A stretch of 64,000 bases of DNA from JACVRU01 sp040902725 (GCA_040902725.1 JBBDWU010000041.1:18476-82475); one strand, 5' to 3'. Shown: positions 17,224 to 25,855, counted from the stretch's first letter. Notes: generated by a model from the sequence alone, not told the origin. Program-made: numbers and translations.

Positions 17224-17660
17224 CGGAGCCGACCCGGCTCCAGGTCACGCGGCTGCGGCCGGAGGCGGTGCTTCCCAGCAGGGCCTACGAGGGCGACGCC
17301 GGGCTCGACCTGTCGGCGGCGGAGAACGTCCTGCTCGCGCCCGGCGAGCGCGCCACGGTCGGCACGGGCATCGCGGTGGCGATTCCGCCCGGCTTCGCGG
17401 GGTTCGTGCAGCCCCGTTCCGGCCTGGCCGCCCGGCACGGGCTGACGATCGTGAACTCTCCCGGTCTCGTCGACTCCGGCTATCGCGGCGAGGTGATGGT
17501 CGTCCTCCTCAACACCGGCGCCGAGCCATTCGCAGTCGAGGCGGGGATGCGGATTGCCCAGCTGGTGGTGCTGGCGGTCGCGGCCGTCGAGCCCGTCGAG
17601 GTGGGGGAGCTGCCCGGGAGCGACCGCGGCGGCCGCGGACACGGCTCGTCAGGCCGGTAA
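17220..17660 (+). CDS. dut: dUTP pyrophosphatase
   Basis: The 146-residue protein has the five dUTPase motifs in order: AGLDLS, PRSGLAARHGL, the uridine-binding GLVDSGYRGEV, RIAQLVV and a glycine-rich C-terminal arm SDRGGRGHGSSGR. The arm lacks the usual Phe of motif V (RGxxGFGSTG), which stacks on uracil; His is there instead. It forms a trimer and turns dUTP into dUMP. The GTG start overlaps the hflX stop, and its end overlaps the Nudix ATG (TAATG). Confidence 0.93.
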   Translation: MTEPTRLQVTRLRPEAVLPSRAYEGDAGLDLSAAENVLLAPGERATVGTGIAVAIPPGFAGFVQPRSGLAARHGLTIVNSPGLVDSGYRGEVMVVLLNTGAEPFAVEAGMRIAQLVVLAVAAVEPVEVGELPGSDRGGRGHGSSGR

Positions 17661-18127
17661 TGGCCGAGCCGCGCATCCGGGTGTCGGCGATCCTGCGGTG
17701 GCGCGGCAGGATCCTGCTCATCCGCCACGACAAGGGCGGCGAGGAGGTCTGGCTGCTGCCCGGCGGCGGAGTGCACGCGGGGGAGAGCCTGACCCAGGCG
17801 CTCCAGCGCGAGCTGGCGGAGGAGGTGGGCGTCTTCGAGGCCGGCGACGAGCTCCCCGTCGAGGGCCCGGTGGCGCTGGTCGACTCGATCTCGCCGCGGC
17901 GGGGGCCGGTTCCCGACAAGCACGTCGTTCACATCATCTTCGCGGGGAACCTGCCGGAACGGTCGCTCGAGGCCGTCACGTCGGTGGACGCCGCGGTGCG
18001 CGGTCACCGCCTCTTCGAGCAGGACGAGCTGCCCGGCCTGGTCGTCCACCCACCGATCCAGCGGTTCCTGGCCCGCTGGCGGCCGGGCGACCCCACGGTG
18101 TATCTGGGCGCGATGTGGGCGCCCTGA
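17660..18127 (+). CDS. Nudix hydrolase
   Basis: The 155-residue protein has a full Nudix box, GGGVHAGESLTQALQREL followed by AEEVGV, with the catalytic REx-EE. It is a single-domain enzyme with no added specificity motif that I can recognise. Being translationally coupled to dut suggests nucleotide housekeeping, though ADP-ribose or sugar-nucleotide substrates are equally possible. It ends one base from the convergent gatD stop. Confidence 0.85.
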   Translation: MAEPRIRVSAILRWRGRILLIRHDKGGEEVWLLPGGGVHAGESLTQALQRELAEEVGVFEAGDELPVEGPVALVDSISPRRGPVPDKHVVHIIFAGNLPERSLEAVTSVDAAVRGHRLFEQDELPGLVVHPPIQRFLARWRPGDPTVYLGAMWAP

Positions 18128-18128
18128 A

Positions 18129-18878
18129 CTAGTACCGGCCGCCGCGCTCGCGGGCGCGCCCGGCGGCGACCTCGTGGGCGCGCTGCTCGAGGTCGTCAGG
18201 CAGCGGCTCGAGCTCCGGCGGCTCGCCGAGCCGGTGCGCGAGCGCCTGCGAGAGGAGCCAGTCCCCAAGCCACGGGTTGCGCGGTAGCAGGGGCCCGTGC
18301 AGGTACGTGCCGATCGCGCGCCCAAGGTGGATGCCCTCGTGGCCCGAGGAGCCGTCGTTGCCGAACCCGTGGACGACGCGGCCGAGCGGCTCGGCGCCCG
18401 CGTCGAGGTGCGTGCGGCCGGCGTGGTTCTCGAAGCCGGCGAGCGTGCGCCGGCCGGCCGGGTCGAAATCGCACTCGAGCAGGACGTCGCCGATCATCCT
18501 GCGCTCGCCTGCCACGGTCTCGAGCGGGAAGACGCCGGCGCCCGGCAGCTCCAGCCCCGCGCGGTCGCGGTAGAAGCGCCCGAGCAGCTGGTAGCCGCCG
18601 CAGACGGCGAGCAGGGTCGCCCCGCCATCCAGCGCCTCGCGAATCGCGTCACCGCGAGACGCCAGGTCAGGCGCGATCAGCGCCTGCTCGCGGTCCTGGC
18701 CGCCGCCGACGTAGAGCAGGTCGTGCTCGCCCGCCACGAGCGGGTCGCCGACGCCGACGGGGCGGATCTCGAGCTCGTGGCCGCGGGCCTCGGCGCGCCA
18801 GGCGAGGACGGCCATGTTGCCGCGGTCCGCGTAGATGTTGAGGTAGTCGGGATAGAGGTGGCCCACCACGATCCTCAT
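18129..18878 (-). CDS. gatD: Lipid II isoglutaminyl synthase, glutaminase subunit
   Basis: The 249-residue class I glutamine amidotransferase belongs to the CobB/CobQ-like group. It has DYLNIYADRGNM near the N-terminus, LLYVGGGQDREQ, the nucleophile in LLAVCGGYQLLG (Cys93) and the catalytic His in GTYLHGPLLPRNP. GatD supplies ammonia to MurT, which amidates the D-Glu of lipid II. ATG 18878 overlaps the murT stop (ATGA), fixing the start; an open frame continues upstream inside murT but is not coding. Confidence 0.92.
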   Translation of the reverse strand: MRIVVGHLYPDYLNIYADRGNMAVLAWRAEARGHELEIRPVGVGDPLVAGEHDLLYVGGGQDREQALIAPDLASRGDAIREALDGGATLLAVCGGYQLLGRFYRDRAGLELPGAGVFPLETVAGERRMIGDVLLECDFDPAGRRTLAGFENHAGRTHLDAGAEPLGRVVHGFGNDGSSGHEGIHLGRAIGTYLHGPLLPRNPWLGDWLLSQALAHRLGEPPELEPLPDDLEQRAHEVAAGRARERGGRY

Positions 18879-20251
18879 GCCGCGTCCTCCCAGTACGGCT
18901 TCACGTGCCCGCGTCCGGCGACGATCTTCCTGAGCGCGAGCATCGCCGTGTAGGTCGGCAGCACGACGAGCTCCCCGCCCGGCGGAGTCAGCTCGAGGCC
19001 GCGGTCGAGCGCCCGGTCGAGCTCGGGGACGACCTCGATCGCCGCCGGGTCGAGGCCGCCGTACTTGAACCGGAGGGCCAGCTCCGGCGCCCGGCTGCCC
19101 GAGGCTACGAGCCGCTCGACGCCTTCGAGCAGCGGCTCGAAGTCGACGTCCCAGATCCAGGAGACGTCCTGGCCGTCCGCGATCGCGTCGTTCAGCGCCA
19201 CGACGGCGACGCGCGGCATTCCGGCGCCGGCGAGCGTTCGCACCGTCTCGTTCGCACCCGCCGGGTTCTTGACGAGCAGAACGAGCAGGCGCTTCCCGTC
19301 GACGTCGATGCGCTCTGCCCGGCCGAAGGCGGCACTGAACCGACCGAGCCCGGCGACGATCTCGGCTCCCGAGGCTCCGAGCTCTCGCGAGAGTGCGGCC
19401 GCCGCAACGGCGTTGTAGACGTTGTAGAGCCCCGGGAGCGCGATCGTCGCCCGCAGCGTCTCGCCGTCGAAGACGAGGTCGAAGGAGGCGCGCTCGAGCC
19501 CGACCAGCTCGATCTCGCGCGCCGCGATGTCGAGCTCCGGCCGCCCGTGGCCGCACTGCGGGCAGCGGTAGTCGCCGAGATGCCCGACGTAGGCGGCCGC
19601 GTACTCGTACGGCGTCCCGCAGCGCACGCAGTACTTCGAGTCGGCCGCGTGCTGGAGGGAGGGCCGCGCGTGGCGGGGGTCGTCGAGCCCGAAGGTGACC
19701 GAGCGTGGTGCGACCCCGGCCAGGTCCCCGACCACCGGATCGTCCCCGTTGACGAGCACTGTGGTCTCCGGGCCCAGGTCCCGCACCGTGTCGCGCCAGC
19801 GGCCCGCGAGCAGCTCGAGCTCCCCGTAGCGGTCGAGCTGGTCGCGGAAGAGGTTGCCGAGGCAGACCACGCGCGGCCGGACCCGCCGCGTCACTTCGGG
19901 CAGCGCTCCCTCGTCGACCTCGAAGAGCCCCAGCTCGGCACCTGAGGAGGCGAGCAGGGTGGAGGCGATCCCGGAGACGAGATTGGCGCCCGACCGGTTG
20001 TGGGCGAGCCGGATCCGCGGGCCCAGGATCTCGGCCGCCATCGCCGCGGTCGTCGTCTTGCCGTTCGTGGCCGACACGAGGGCGGTCCCGAGCGGCAGCC
20101 GGGCCGCGAGGCGGTCGACGGCGCCAGGGTCGAGCTGGGAGAGCAGTTTCCCGGGGATCGTCGTCCCCCCGCCTGCGCCGGCGAGCCGTGACAGGGCGGC
20201 TGCTGCACGTGCAGCGGCGATCTCGAGCGCGAGCGGGATCCGGGGACGCAC
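18875..20251 (-). CDS. murT: Lipid II isoglutaminyl synthase, Mur ligase subunit
   Basis: The 458-residue Mur-ligase fold protein has the ATP-binding VSATNGKTTTAAM at about residue 59, NRSGANLVSGIAS, LFRDQLDRYGEL, and a four-cysteine zinc ribbon (CVRCG ... CPQCG) inserted in the central domain, which is diagnostic of MurT. A DUF1727-type C-terminal domain follows. With GatD it converts D-isoglutamate to D-isoglutamine in the stem peptide. GTG start at 20251; it diverges from the repeat protein at 20332 across an 80-base promoter region. Confidence 0.94.
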   Translation of the reverse strand: MRPRIPLALEIAAARAAAALSRLAGAGGGTTIPGKLLSQLDPGAVDRLAARLPLGTALVSATNGKTTTAAMAAEILGPRIRLAHNRSGANLVSGIASTLLASSGAELGLFEVDEGALPEVTRRVRPRVVCLGNLFRDQLDRYGELELLAGRWRDTVRDLGPETTVLVNGDDPVVGDLAGVAPRSVTFGLDDPRHARPSLQHAADSKYCVRCGTPYEYAAAYVGHLGDYRCPQCGHGRPELDIAAREIELVGLERASFDLVFDGETLRATIALPGLYNVYNAVAAAALSRELGASGAEIVAGLGRFSAAFGRAERIDVDGKRLLVLLVKNPAGANETVRTLAGAGMPRVAVVALNDAIADGQDVSWIWDVDFEPLLEGVERLVASGSRAPELALRFKYGGLDPAAIEVVPELDRALDRGLELTPPGGELVVLPTYTAMLALRKIVAGRGHVKPYWEDAA

Positions 20252-20296
20252 GCGCCGAGAGTACTAGCCTTGCCTGTCGCAGGTGATCGGCCGCTC

Positions 20297-20324
20297 TTGC
20301 AAAACGGTGGTTTTGCTCTACTAT
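20297..20324 (+). promoter_or_regulatory. Promoter with an operator-like palindrome between -35 and -10
   Basis: TTGCAA (20297-20302), a 16-base spacer and TACTAT (20319-20324) form a good sigma-70 promoter whose start point would fall at about 20331, next to ATG 20332. The perfect inverted repeat GCAAAAC-GGTG-GTTTTGC (20299-20316) begins inside the -35 and fills most of the spacer, where a bound protein would block polymerase. The region is markedly AT-richer than its surroundings. Confidence 0.65.
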
Positions 20325-20331
20325 TCTTGAC

Positions 20332-21024
20332 ATGGCCCGCACCCGAGGGCACCGGGCAGTGCCGCGCGTGGATCCAGAGCGGCTGGCCGCCTTCCAGGCC
20401 GGGATCCGCCGGCGCTACTCGAACAGCCAGATTCTCGACGAGCTCCGTGCCTGCGCGAAGCGGCTCAGGCGCTCGCCGACGATGCGGGAGTTCTCGGCCG
20501 ATCCGGCCACGACCGTCCACCCGCAGACGGTGATCGAGCACTTCGGGAGCTGGAACGCCGCGAAGCGGGAGGCGGGGCTTGTGCCGCGCAGGTTCGCGAC
20601 GCGCGAGGAGCTCCTACGCCTGCTGCGCGACCTGGGGGAGGAGCTCGGACGCCCGCCGGGAGCGCGCGACATCGACGAGCGCCGCGGCTCGATGCCGTCG
20701 AAGTCGCTGTACTGGCACACGTTCGGCTCGCTGACGCAGGCGCTCCGGGAAGCCGGGTTCGACGTGCCGGTGGGGGAGGAACGGCTCGGGCGGGCCGTGG
20801 AGCAGGGCGCCGCACTCGCGCGGCGCCTCGGCCACCTGCCGAAGTTCGCCGACTGGGCCGAGGCGCGCCGCGAAGACGACGCTCTCCTCACCGAGTGGCA
20901 GGTCTACCGGATGTTCGAGTCGGGGCGGGGGGCGTGGGCGACCTTCCAGTTCCTGGTCGCCGAGCGCCTGCGGGAGGAAGGCGCCGAGATCACTGCCGAG
21001 GGCCGCGTCTCAGAGCGCGGCTAG
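20332..21024 (+). CDS. Protein with three homing-endonuclease-associated repeats, no nuclease domain
   Basis: The 230-residue protein consists almost wholly of three tandem units of about 50 residues: around 33-82 (SPTMREFS ... HFGSWNAAKREAGL), 90-142 (PPGARDID ... TFGSLTQALREAGF) and 148-205 (LPKFADWA ... AWATFQFLVAERL). This is the HNH-repeat / homing endonuclease associated pattern, which folds as a small DNA-binding helical module. No HNH, GIY-YIG or LAGLIDADG motif is present. It is likely a DNA-binding regulator, possibly of its own promoter, whose spacer carries a palindrome. Its stop shares CTAG with the convergent amidotransferase. Confidence 0.7.
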   Translation: MARTRGHRAVPRVDPERLAAFQAGIRRRYSNSQILDELRACAKRLRRSPTMREFSADPATTVHPQTVIEHFGSWNAAKREAGLVPRRFATREELLRLLRDLGEELGRPPGARDIDERRGSMPSKSLYWHTFGSLTQALREAGFDVPVGEERLGRAVEQGAALARRLGHLPKFADWAEARREDDALLTEWQVYRMFESGRGAWATFQFLVAERLREEGAEITAEGRVSERG

Positions 21025-21809
21025 GCGGCCGCGAGCGCCGCGAGGCGGTCGAGGCAGAGCTGCCCCTCGTCCGCGGCGCGCACGGCGGGCAGAGCAGTCT
21101 CCTCGACGTACGAACGGTCCGGCTCGAAGCCGGCGACCGAAGCGACGCCGCCGTCGCGCAGCACGATCAGCGTCCCCTCCTCGAGCTCGCGCTTCGCGAA
21201 GGCGAGCTGAAGCGTCCGCTCGACGACTTTGAGCGCCTGGCGGGTCGAGGCGAAGAAGACCTCGCTGCCGGAGCGGCCGAGCCAGAGCGGCCGGCCGACG
21301 GCCCGCGCCAGGCAGAGCTCATCCGGCGCGCGCTCGTCGAGCCAGGCGGTGGCAATGCTCCCCCGCAGCCGCTCGAGCACGGGCGGGGAGGCGTCCGCCT
21401 CGACCAGCGCGAAGATCGCCTCGGAGTCGACCGTCATCTCGGGCGCCGCGCGCCGGAACCCGTGGTCGGCGAAGATCTCCTCGTCGTTGACGATGATCCC
21501 GTTGTGGATCCCGACGACGGCTCCGTGCCGGATCGGATGGTTGTTCGCCTCGATCGTGGGGTGGCCCTTGGTGTAGTCGCGGACGTGGACGAGCACCTGG
21601 GTGGCCTCCGCGGGCACGCTGATGCGGTCGAGGAGGGCGGCTGCGCCGCCGCGCTGCTTGTGGACCCTGATCTCCGGCCCGGCAGCACGCCAGGCGTAGC
21701 CGACCGCGTCGGCGCCGCGCTCGGCGATCCCGGCCATGAGCGCCTGGGCGGCGAGCGTCCGGTCGACGCGGCTGTCCGCGCTCAAGCTGTATCCCGCGAT
21801 GCCGCACAT
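21021..21809 (-). CDS. Stand-alone class II glutamine amidotransferase
   Basis: The 262-residue protein begins MCGIAGYSL, so Cys2 becomes the N-terminal nucleophile after Met removal. It has the family features VLVHVRDYTKGHP, NNHPIRHG, VGIHNGIIVND and MTVDSEAIFALVE. It resembles the glutaminase domain of GlmS but has no SIS synthase domain. It would release ammonia from glutamine for an unknown partner; genes nearby (MurT/GatD) already have their own glutaminase. A TAGGAT element lies 11 bases before the ATG on the minus strand. Confidence 0.78.
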   Translation of the reverse strand: MCGIAGYSLSADSRVDRTLAAQALMAGIAERGADAVGYAWRAAGPEIRVHKQRGGAAALLDRISVPAEATQVLVHVRDYTKGHPTIEANNHPIRHGAVVGIHNGIIVNDEEIFADHGFRRAAPEMTVDSEAIFALVEADASPPVLERLRGSIATAWLDERAPDELCLARAVGRPLWLGRSGSEVFFASTRQALKVVERTLQLAFAKRELEEGTLIVLRDGGVASVAGFEPDRSYVEETALPAVRAADEGQLCLDRLAALAAA

Positions 21810-21942
21810 GCGTCAGTCCGATCCTAGACGGACCATCGGGCGAACCGGTTAGCACCTTTGTGCACTTCCTGACGAATTCTTTGCAAACGACAAAAGGCCT
21901 TCCGTCCTCAAGGGCAGTACCGGGCGCGCCGATAACACCCGC

Positions 21943-22860
21943 GTGGAAGGGCGTCCACTCCGCGATGTCCCCGAGCCTGCTCCCGCGCCCGAGCTCGTCG
22001 AGCCGGACGGTGAGGACGCTCCCACACCCGCTGTCACGCAGACGCAGGACCCGCTCAAGCTCTACGTGCGCGCGATCGGCGACGGCCCGCTGCTGACGCC
22101 CGCCGAGGAGCGCGAGCTGGCGCGCCGCAAGGACGAGGGGGACGAGGACGCGAAGCAGAAGCTGATCGAGTCGAACTTGCGGCTCGTGATGTCGATTACC
22201 CGGCACTACACGAAGGCCGGCGTGCCGCTCCTCGATCTGATCCAGGAAGGGAACCTGGGGTTGATGCGCGCCGTGGAGAAGTTCGACTACAAGCTCGGCT
22301 TTAAGCTCTCGACCTACGCGACCTGGTGGATCCGGCAGGCGATCACCAGAGCGCTCGCCGACCAGGGACGGACGATTCGCGTGCCCGTCCACGTGGCAGA
22401 GCAGGTGCGGCGTGCACTCCGGGCGAGGCGCGTGCTCACGCAGAAGCTCAATCGGGATCCGACGGTCGAAGAGGTCGCAGCCGAAGCGGGCTTCACACCG
22501 TCACGCGTCCAGGAGCTCCTGGAGCTCGTCGAGGACCCGGTCTCGCTCGAGACCCCGGTGGGGGACGGCGAGAGCCTCTACGGCGACATGATCGAGGACA
22601 CGACCTCGGAGCGGCCCGACGACCTCACAGCGGTTCTGCTCAGGGGCGAGGAGCTCAAGCTCGCGCTCGCCCACCTGAACCCGCGCATGCGCTACGTCCT
22701 CGCGCTCCGCTTCGGCCTCGACGGTACGAAGCCGCAGACGCTCGAAGAGGTGGGCCTCGTCCTCGGCATCACTCGCGAGCGCGTCCGCCAGCTCGAGACT
22801 CGCGCCCTCCGCCAGCTGCGGACGGTCGCGCCGGCGCTCGAGTTCTACCTTCGCGCCTAG
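21943..22860 (+). CDS. Primary-type sigma-70 factor lacking region 1.1
   Basis: The 305-residue protein has sigma region 1.2 (DPLKLYVRAIGDGPLLTP), region 2 with LLDLIQEGNLGLMRAVEKFDY and TYATWWIRQAI, region 3, and region 4.2 TRERVRQLETRALRQLR. A short acidic and proline-rich N-terminus replaces region 1.1. This is the group 1/2 architecture (SigA/HrdB/SigB-like). GTG start at 21943 lies 6 bases after GATAAC, suggesting a leaderless mRNA. It runs head-on into a second sigma gene and shares its stop bases. Confidence 0.88.
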   Translation: MEGRPLRDVPEPAPAPELVEPDGEDAPTPAVTQTQDPLKLYVRAIGDGPLLTPAEERELARRKDEGDEDAKQKLIESNLRLVMSITRHYTKAGVPLLDLIQEGNLGLMRAVEKFDYKLGFKLSTYATWWIRQAITRALADQGRTIRVPVHVAEQVRRALRARRVLTQKLNRDPTVEEVAAEAGFTPSRVQELLELVEDPVSLETPVGDGESLYGDMIEDTTSERPDDLTAVLLRGEELKLALAHLNPRMRYVLALRFGLDGTKPQTLEEVGLVLGITRERVRQLETRALRQLRTVAPALEFYLRA

Positions 22861-23918
22861 CGGGCCAGTTCCATTTCGCGCAAGGAAGAGAGGCGGCGGA
22901 GCGTCTCCACCTCGATCTGCCGCACCCGCTCGCGCGTCAGGCCCAGCGTCCGCCCGATCTCCTCGAGCGTCTTCGGCTCCTCGTCGAGGAGCCCGTAGCG
23001 CAGGACGAGCACGAGGCGCTCACGGTCGGGGAGCGCGAGCAGCGCCTCCTGGAGCGCCGCCGAGCGCAGGTTCAGCTCGACCTGATCCTCGGGCGAGAGC
23101 CCGTCGCCGGCGACGAAGTCGCCGAGCACCGCGTCGTCCTCCTCGCCAATCGGCTGGTCGAGGCTGGTCGAGGCGCGGGCGGCGGCGCGAACCTCCCTGG
23201 CCTGGTCGACCGGCAGGTTCGCCTCTTCGGCGATCTCGTCGAGCGACGGCTCGCGTCCCAGGCGCGTCCAGAGCGTCCGCTCGGCGCGGTTCATCTTCTG
23301 AAGCCGCTCGACGATGTGGACGGGCATCCGGATCGTCCGCGCCTTGTCCGCGAGCGCCCGGGCGACCGCCTGGCGGATCCACCAGGTGGCGTAGGTCGAG
23401 AACTTGAAGCCGCGGCGCCAGTCGAACTTCTCCACGGCGCGGATCAGGCCCAGCGTCCCCTCCTGGATCAGATCGAGGAAGGGGAGCCCCTGGTTGCGGT
23501 AGTTCTTGGCGATCGAGACGACGAGCCGGAGGTTCGACTGGATCATGCGCTGCTTCGCCTGGGCGTCGCCGCGCTCGATCGCCTTCGCCAGCTCCACCTC
23601 CTGCGCCGCGGTCAGCAGCGGATTGCGGCCGGCCTCGCGCAGGAAGAGCTGGAGCGCGTCGGTGGTCGTGTCGGGCGCCGGCGCGGCGGGGGGAGGGGCA
23701 GGCGATGGCGGCGGCGCCACCTCCGGGTCGGGGAGCACCTCGATCCCGCGCGCCTCGAGCGCCTGGTGGAGCAGGTCGACGTCGCCCGCCTCGAGCTCGT
23801 GCCCCTCGAGCGCCTCCGCGAGCTCCGAGAATCGGATGACGCCGGTGGGCTCCGCCTGCTCGACGAGCGCTACGAACTCCTCGGCGTCGAGGAGCTTCTC
23901 GATCTCGGGCTGGGGCAT
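22857..23918 (-). CDS. Primary sigma-70 factor with region 1.1 (RpoD/SigA-like)
   Basis: The protein has a region 1.1-like N-terminal helix bundle (FSELAEALEGHELEAGDVDLL), a proline/alanine linker, region 1.2, region 2 (LDLIQEGTLGLIRAVEKFDW, TYATWWIRQAV), region 3 and region 4.2 (TRERVRQIEVETLRRL). It is the best candidate here for the housekeeping sigma. ATG 23918 is chosen because GGAG lies 4 bases upstream; the frame also opens at ATG 23966 and TTG 23975, but that stretch uses AGG AGG AAA codons unlike the rest and has no Shine-Dalgarno. Confidence 0.9.
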   Translation of the reverse strand: MPQPEIEKLLDAEEFVALVEQAEPTGVIRFSELAEALEGHELEAGDVDLLHQALEARGIEVLPDPEVAPPPSPAPPPAAPAPDTTTDALQLFLREAGRNPLLTAAQEVELAKAIERGDAQAKQRMIQSNLRLVVSIAKNYRNQGLPFLDLIQEGTLGLIRAVEKFDWRRGFKFSTYATWWIRQAVARALADKARTIRMPVHIVERLQKMNRAERTLWTRLGREPSLDEIAEEANLPVDQAREVRAAARASTSLDQPIGEEDDAVLGDFVAGDGLSPEDQVELNLRSAALQEALLALPDRERLVLVLRYGLLDEEPKTLEEIGRTLGLTRERVRQIEVETLRRLSSLREMELAR

Positions 23919-24006
23919 CGTGCTCCGGTGGAGTTTCCTCCTCGGCGGGGGATCGAAACGGGTCATCTGCTTCAACTTGACAGAACGCCGCTTCTCGTGC
24001 AGAGGC

Positions 24007-24927
24007 CTATGAGGCGCGTTCTGCGGCCGGCGGGCCCTCGGCGCCGGCTCCCCGCGGGGTTCGGCCGCCGGTTGCGAGCACGATTCCCGAGACGACGACG
24101 GCGATTCCGGCCAGCTGGACGCTCGACGGGTCCTCGTCGAGCAGGATGATCCCGAAGACGACGGACAGGACGGGCTGCAGCGTGAGCACGACCGAGGTCA
24201 AAGCGGCCGGCCCGCGCGGCAGCGCGAGCGAGATCAGCAGCCACCCCAGCACCTGCGAGGACAGCGCCAGGGCCACCAGCCAGCCGTGCGCGGGCCAGGA
24301 CGGCTGGAGCTCGAGCTCGCCGAGCGCCGCGCCCGCGGGCAGCGTGGCGAGCGCGGATACCGCCGTGGCCGTGAAGAGCGGCCCCGCCGGCCGTCGCAGG
24401 TCGCGGTTCCCGGCGCGCAGGGCGAGCAGGAAGCCGGCGTACATGACCGCGGTGGCGACGCCGAAGACGACGCCGAGCGCCGGATCGTCCCCGTAGGCGC
24501 CGGCCCCGACGACGCCGGAGATCAGGACGACTCCGGCGAGCACGATCGGGACGGCTGCGACGACGCGTGCTCCTGGCCGCTCGCGGAGGATCACCCACGC
24601 CGCGAGCGGCACGAGCACGACCTGGACGTTCCCGAGCACGGTCGCGAGCCCGGCGCCGACCGCGGCGATCGCGTGGTGCCAGAGGATCAGGTCGGCGGCG
24701 AAGAACAGCCCGGCGCCCCACGCGAGCGCGCGCTGGCCCCCGCTCCGCGGCCCGTAGCGGCGGCGCTCCCACAGGGCAAGCGCAGCGAGCACTGGCAGCG
24801 CGTACGCGCAGCGGTAGAACGCGGCGGTCGACGGCGGCTCGTCCGCCAGGCGGACGAGGATTCCCGAGAAGGCGATGCAGAAGGCGCCCGCGAGCGCGAG
24901 CAGAACCGGGTTAGAAGCTCGCGCCAC
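24007..24927 (-). CDS. DMT/EamA family transporter
   Basis: The 306-residue protein is a ten-helix membrane protein made of two EamA repeats, with signature stretches GILVRLADEPPSTAAFYR near the start and LTLQPVLSVVFGIILLDEDP in the second half. Such proteins export amino acids, nucleosides or other metabolites; no substrate can be assigned. GTG start overlaps the end of uppP by 17 bases, so the two are likely co-transcribed. Confidence 0.85.
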   Translation of the reverse strand: MARASNPVLLALAGAFCIAFSGILVRLADEPPSTAAFYRCAYALPVLAALALWERRRYGPRSGGQRALAWGAGLFFAADLILWHHAIAAVGAGLATVLGNVQVVLVPLAAWVILRERPGARVVAAVPIVLAGVVLISGVVGAGAYGDDPALGVVFGVATAVMYAGFLLALRAGNRDLRRPAGPLFTATAVSALATLPAGAALGELELQPSWPAHGWLVALALSSQVLGWLLISLALPRGPAALTSVVLTLQPVLSVVFGIILLDEDPSSVQLAGIAVVVSGIVLATGGRTPRGAGAEGPPAAERAS

Positions 24928-25855
24928 GGAAGCCCGACGCGATCAACCCCAGCACTGCGACGGCGACGGCGAGGCGGTACCAGACGAAGACCGAGTAGTC
25001 GTGGCGCCGGAGATAGCCGAGCAGCGCCCAGATCGCCGCCAGGCCGCTCACGGCGGCCGCGATCGTCCCGACGAGGAACGGGCCGGCCCAACCGGCCGGG
25101 ACGTCGCCCGCCACGACGTCCGTCCACCCCTTCAGCAGCACCGCGCCGAGGACGATCGGCAACAGCAGCAGGAACGAGAAGCGCGCAGCCGCCTCGCGGG
25201 TCAGCCCCAGGAAGCGGCCGGCTGTGATCGTGATCCCCGACCTGGACACGCCCGGCATCAGCGCGACCGCTTGCGCCACACCGACCGCCACGGCCGGGAC
25301 GAAGCCGAGCTCGCGAATCTCGCGCCGCTCGGGCGTGCGGTCGGCGAGCCAGAGGACGATCCCGAACACGGCCAGCAGGATCGCGATCTGCCACGGCTCC
25401 CCCAGCCGCTCCGCGATCAGGTCGCCGCCGAGCGCGCCCACGAGCGCCGCGGGAACGGTCGCGAGCGCCACGAACCACGCGACCCGCTCCTCGGGTCCCG
25501 AGATCGCGCGCCGCCGAATGCTCCGGAGCCAGGCGGCGGCGAGGAGCGCGACGTCGTGCCGGAAGTAGACGGCGACCGCGACGAACGTTCCGAGATGCAG
25601 CGCGACGTCGAAGGTCTGGTTGAACGCAGCGTGCTCGGCGAGGTAGCGCCAGTCCCCCAGCCAGGGAACGAGGATCAGATGCCCCGAGGAGGAGATCGGC
25701 AGCAGCTCGGTGAGTCCCTGGACGATCCCGAGCGCCAGGGCCTGCCAGTTGGAGACGACGCCGGGCTCGTCCCCCACTCCCGTCGCGGCGAGCACGATCG
25801 CTCCGGCGAGGCCGGTGACTGCGATCGCAGCGATGCCGAGGGGGCCCCGTCTCAC
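24911..25855 (-). CDS. uppP: Undecaprenyl-diphosphate phosphatase
   Basis: The 314-residue membrane protein carries both BacA/UppP motifs: QGLTELLPISSSGHLIL and MPGVSRSGITITAGR. It removes a phosphate from undecaprenyl diphosphate so the carrier can be reused for peptidoglycan and other polymers; it also confers bacitracin tolerance in many species. GTG 25855 is preferred over an upstream in-frame start at 25918 because the extension is arginine-rich and covers the DnaA-box region. uppS, which makes the same lipid, is at 43.6 kb. Confidence 0.93.
   Translation of the reverse strand: MRRGPLGIAAIAVTGLAGAIVLAATGVGDEPGVVSNWQALALGIVQGLTELLPISSSGHLILVPWLGDWRYLAEHAAFNQTFDVALHLGTFVAVAVYFRHDVALLAAAWLRSIRRRAISGPEERVAWFVALATVPAALVGALGGDLIAERLGEPWQIAILLAVFGIVLWLADRTPERREIRELGFVPAVAVGVAQAVALMPGVSRSGITITAGRFLGLTREAAARFSFLLLLPIVLGAVLLKGWTDVVAGDVPAGWAGPFLVGTIAAAVSGLAAIWALLGYLRRHDYSVFVWYRLAVAVAVLGLIASGFRGASF

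Noticed and set aside
18879..20342. 737-codon frame continuing upstream of gatD
   Set aside because: The part upstream of ATG 18878 is antiframe to murT, which is clearly coding in another frame.
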